NCBI GenBank assembly: GCA_021820785.1
Contig: JAKADE010000185.1
Span: forward strand, 1-6,033
Length of the DNA: 6,033 nucleotides
Origin: Pseudomonadota bacterium
GTDB lineage: Bacteria; Pseudomonadota; Gammaproteobacteria; Steroidobacterales; Steroidobacteraceae
Direction: 5' to 3'
The first letter of the stretch is position 1. The number at the start of each line of letters is the position of its first letter. The translations under genes were made by a program, and so were the position numbers. Below are positions 4,839 to 6,033 of the stretch, piece after piece. The notes beneath the pieces are model-generated. The model saw only the letters and a program-made list of their open reading frames with translations, did not search any database and was not told the origin of the DNA.

Positions 4839-6033
4839 TCAGGCACGACGCCAGCCGCCATCAGCGCTGCCTCGTTCGCCCTGCGTGCGCGAACCACGAC
4901 GCTCCCCGCCGAAGCGCCGGCCGCCCTCGCCGCGAGGCGCTCCAGCCGGTCGCGAACCGTGAGACTCCCCGTGACGATGCGCAGAGTGACGCTGTCCGTC
5001 CTGCGGCGCTGCAGTCCGCTCAGGGCTGCCCGATCCGCCTCCCTGTCCCTGCTGCGGGCGCTGTCCCTGCTGCGGGCGCTGTCCCTGTTGCGGGCGCTGT
5101 CCCTGCTGCGGACGCTGTCCCTGTTGCGGACGACGAGACCCGCCGCGGCCACCGCGATTGCCGTACCCACCCCCGTTACCGGCGCTCCGATCCCGATGCA
5201 TCTCGCGCGGCGGTCCCCGATCGGGCTCCGCAGGCATGTTCAGAATCGGAAAGGCCGGTACAGCAGTGGCTTCAATCGGACGCTTCAGGAGCCGCTCGAT
5301 GTCGCGCAGCAACGGCTCCTCGTCCGGTGACACCAGCGACACGGCCGCCCCACTCGCGCCGGCACGCGCCGTGCGCCCGATCCGGTGCACATAGTCCTCC
5401 GGCACGTTCGGCAACTCGTAGTTCACCACGTGCGGGAGCTCCTTGATGTCGAGTCCGCGGGCCGCAACTTCGGTCGCCACCAGCGCCGTGACGCGCAGGC
5501 TCTTGAAATCCGCCAGCGCGCGCACCCGCGCGGCCTGGCTCTTGTTGCCGTGGATGGCCGCGGAGTTGATGCCGGCGCTCTCGAGCTGCTTGGCGAGCCG
5601 GTTCGCACCGTGCTTGGTGCGGGTGAACACCAGCACCTGCTGCCAGTTGCCCTCGTTGATCAGATGCGCGAGCAGGTGGCGCTTGCTCTCCTTCGGCACC
5701 CGATAGAGGGACTGTGTCACTCGCTCGGCCGTCGAATTGCGGCTGGTCACCTCGACGTTCACCGGATCGTGCAGGAACCGCTGCGCCAGAGCGCGGATGT
5801 CCTCGGAGTACGTCGCGGAGAACATCAGGTTCTGACGCTGCGCCGGCAGCAGCTTCAACACCCGCCGGATGGCGTGGATGAAACCCATGTCGAGCATGCG
5901 GTCGGCCTCATCGAGCACGAAGCAGGAGACGCGACTCAAGTTCAGCGCGCCCTGCTCGCTCAGATCGAGCAGCCGGCCCGGCGTCGCAATCAACAGATCG
6001 CAGCCGCGGCGCAGCTGATCGATCTGGGGATTG
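4839..6033 (-). CDS. rhlE: DEAD-box ATP-dependent RNA helicase, RhlE type (N-terminus outside window)
   Basis: 397 residues are visible; the frame is open to the window edge, and roughly the first 130-140 residues (Q motif, Walker A and motif Ia) are missing. The visible start reads [24 protein letters not shown], typical of RhlE. The apparent start codon at 5991-5993 is only an internal Leu (TTG). In order come motif Ib TPGR, motif II DEAD (5901-5912), motif III SAT (5811-5819), [14 protein letters not shown], motif [12 protein letters not shown] (5445-5477) and motif [12 protein letters not shown] (5358-5387). RhlE unwinds RNA duplexes and takes part in ribosome assembly, RNA decay and cold adaptation. 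After the core, a basic low-complexity tail of about 140 residues (RGG-like segments, RPQQGQ repeats, H/G/R-rich end) probably binds RNA or promotes condensation. The symbol is based on the start-region wording and domain layout; another DEAD-box paralogue is possible. Confidence 0.92.
   Translation of the reverse strand, partial: NPQIDQLRRGCDLLIATPGRLLDLSEQGALNLSRVSCFVLDEADRMLDMGFIHAIRRVLKLLPAQRQNLMFSATYSEDIRALAQRFLHDPVNVEVTSRNSTAERVTQSLYRVPKESKRHLLAHLINEGNWQQVLVFTRTKHGANRLAKQLESAGINSAAIHGNKSQAARVRALADFKSLRVTALVATEVAARGLDIKELPHVVNYELPNVPEDYVHRIGRTARAGASGAAVSLVSPDEEPLLRDIERLLKRPIEATAVPAFPILNMPAEPDRGPPREMHRDRSAGNGGGYGNRGGRGGSRRPQQGQRPQQGQRPQQGQRPQQGQRPQQGQGGGSGSPERTAAPQDGQRHSAHRHGESHGSRPAGAPRGEGGRRFGGERRGSRTQGERGSADGGWRRA
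5043..5132 (-). repeat. Five tandem 18-bp repeats encoding RPQQGQ
   Basis: Five consecutive 18-bp units (5043-5060, 5061-5078, 5079-5096, 5097-5114, 5115-5132) differ only at two third-codon positions. On the minus strand each encodes RPQQGQ, in the disordered tail of the RhlE-type helicase. The length is a multiple of three, so copy-number changes by slippage would keep the reading frame. Near identity of the DNA, not just of the protein, suggests recent tandem duplication. Confidence 0.95.

Noticed and set aside
4772..5446. Long + strand frames opposite the helicase tail with LSLLRA- or AVPAAG-type repeats
   Set aside because: These are antisense translations of the 18-bp repeats; all frames stay open because the unit is 18 bp and has no stop.
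5991..5993. TTG as the start of the helicase gene
   Set aside because: It is the leucine of the conserved LIATPGR motif, and the frame continues with RhlE-like sequence to the window edge.

Overview
The window is GC-rich bacterial chromosome. The families present (ArsR/AHSA1 pair, GGDEF-EAL protein, Hsp20, RhlE-type helicase) and the codon use suggest a proteobacterium, most likely a gammaproteobacterium of the Xanthomonadales/Nevskiales/Steroidobacter type. That placement is inference; no taxonomic marker gene is present.

Layout. Positions 1-540 hold no convincing gene, but contain a stretch resembling the 3' end of a tRNA and a strong inverted repeat. A two-gene operon follows on the + strand: an ArsR-family repressor (541-906) and an AHSA1/SRPBCC-domain protein (917-1411). 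A 6-bp inverted repeat spans the repressor's start codon and probably serves as its own operator. Next comes about 490 bp without a credible gene (1412-1903), with degenerate repeat motifs and hairpins. A 740-residue GAF-GGDEF-EAL protein (1904-4126, +) follows; its GGDEF motif is degenerate (AGDRF) while its EAL catalytic residues look intact, so it is predicted to be a cyclic-di-GMP phosphodiesterase. After a 152-bp leader with possible thermosensor pairing lies a small heat-shock protein (4279-4719, +). It converges on a DEAD-box RNA helicase of the RhlE type (4839-6033, -), whose N-terminal third lies outside the window. A long perfect-stem hairpin sits between the two convergent genes.

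How the genes relate. Only arsR and the AHSA1 gene clearly form a functional unit. The c-di-GMP, sHSP and RhlE genes appear to be independent neighbours, although sHSP and RhlE both belong to temperature and stress physiology. I see no CRISPR array, complete mobile element or defence system, and no clear evidence of a new multi-gene system. The most worthwhile signals are regulatory: the operator over the arsR start codon with a possibly leaderless transcript, the potential RNA thermometer before hsp20, and the non-U-tract hairpin between convergent genes. The in-frame (RPQQGQ)5 tandem repeat in the helicase tail is also worth checking.
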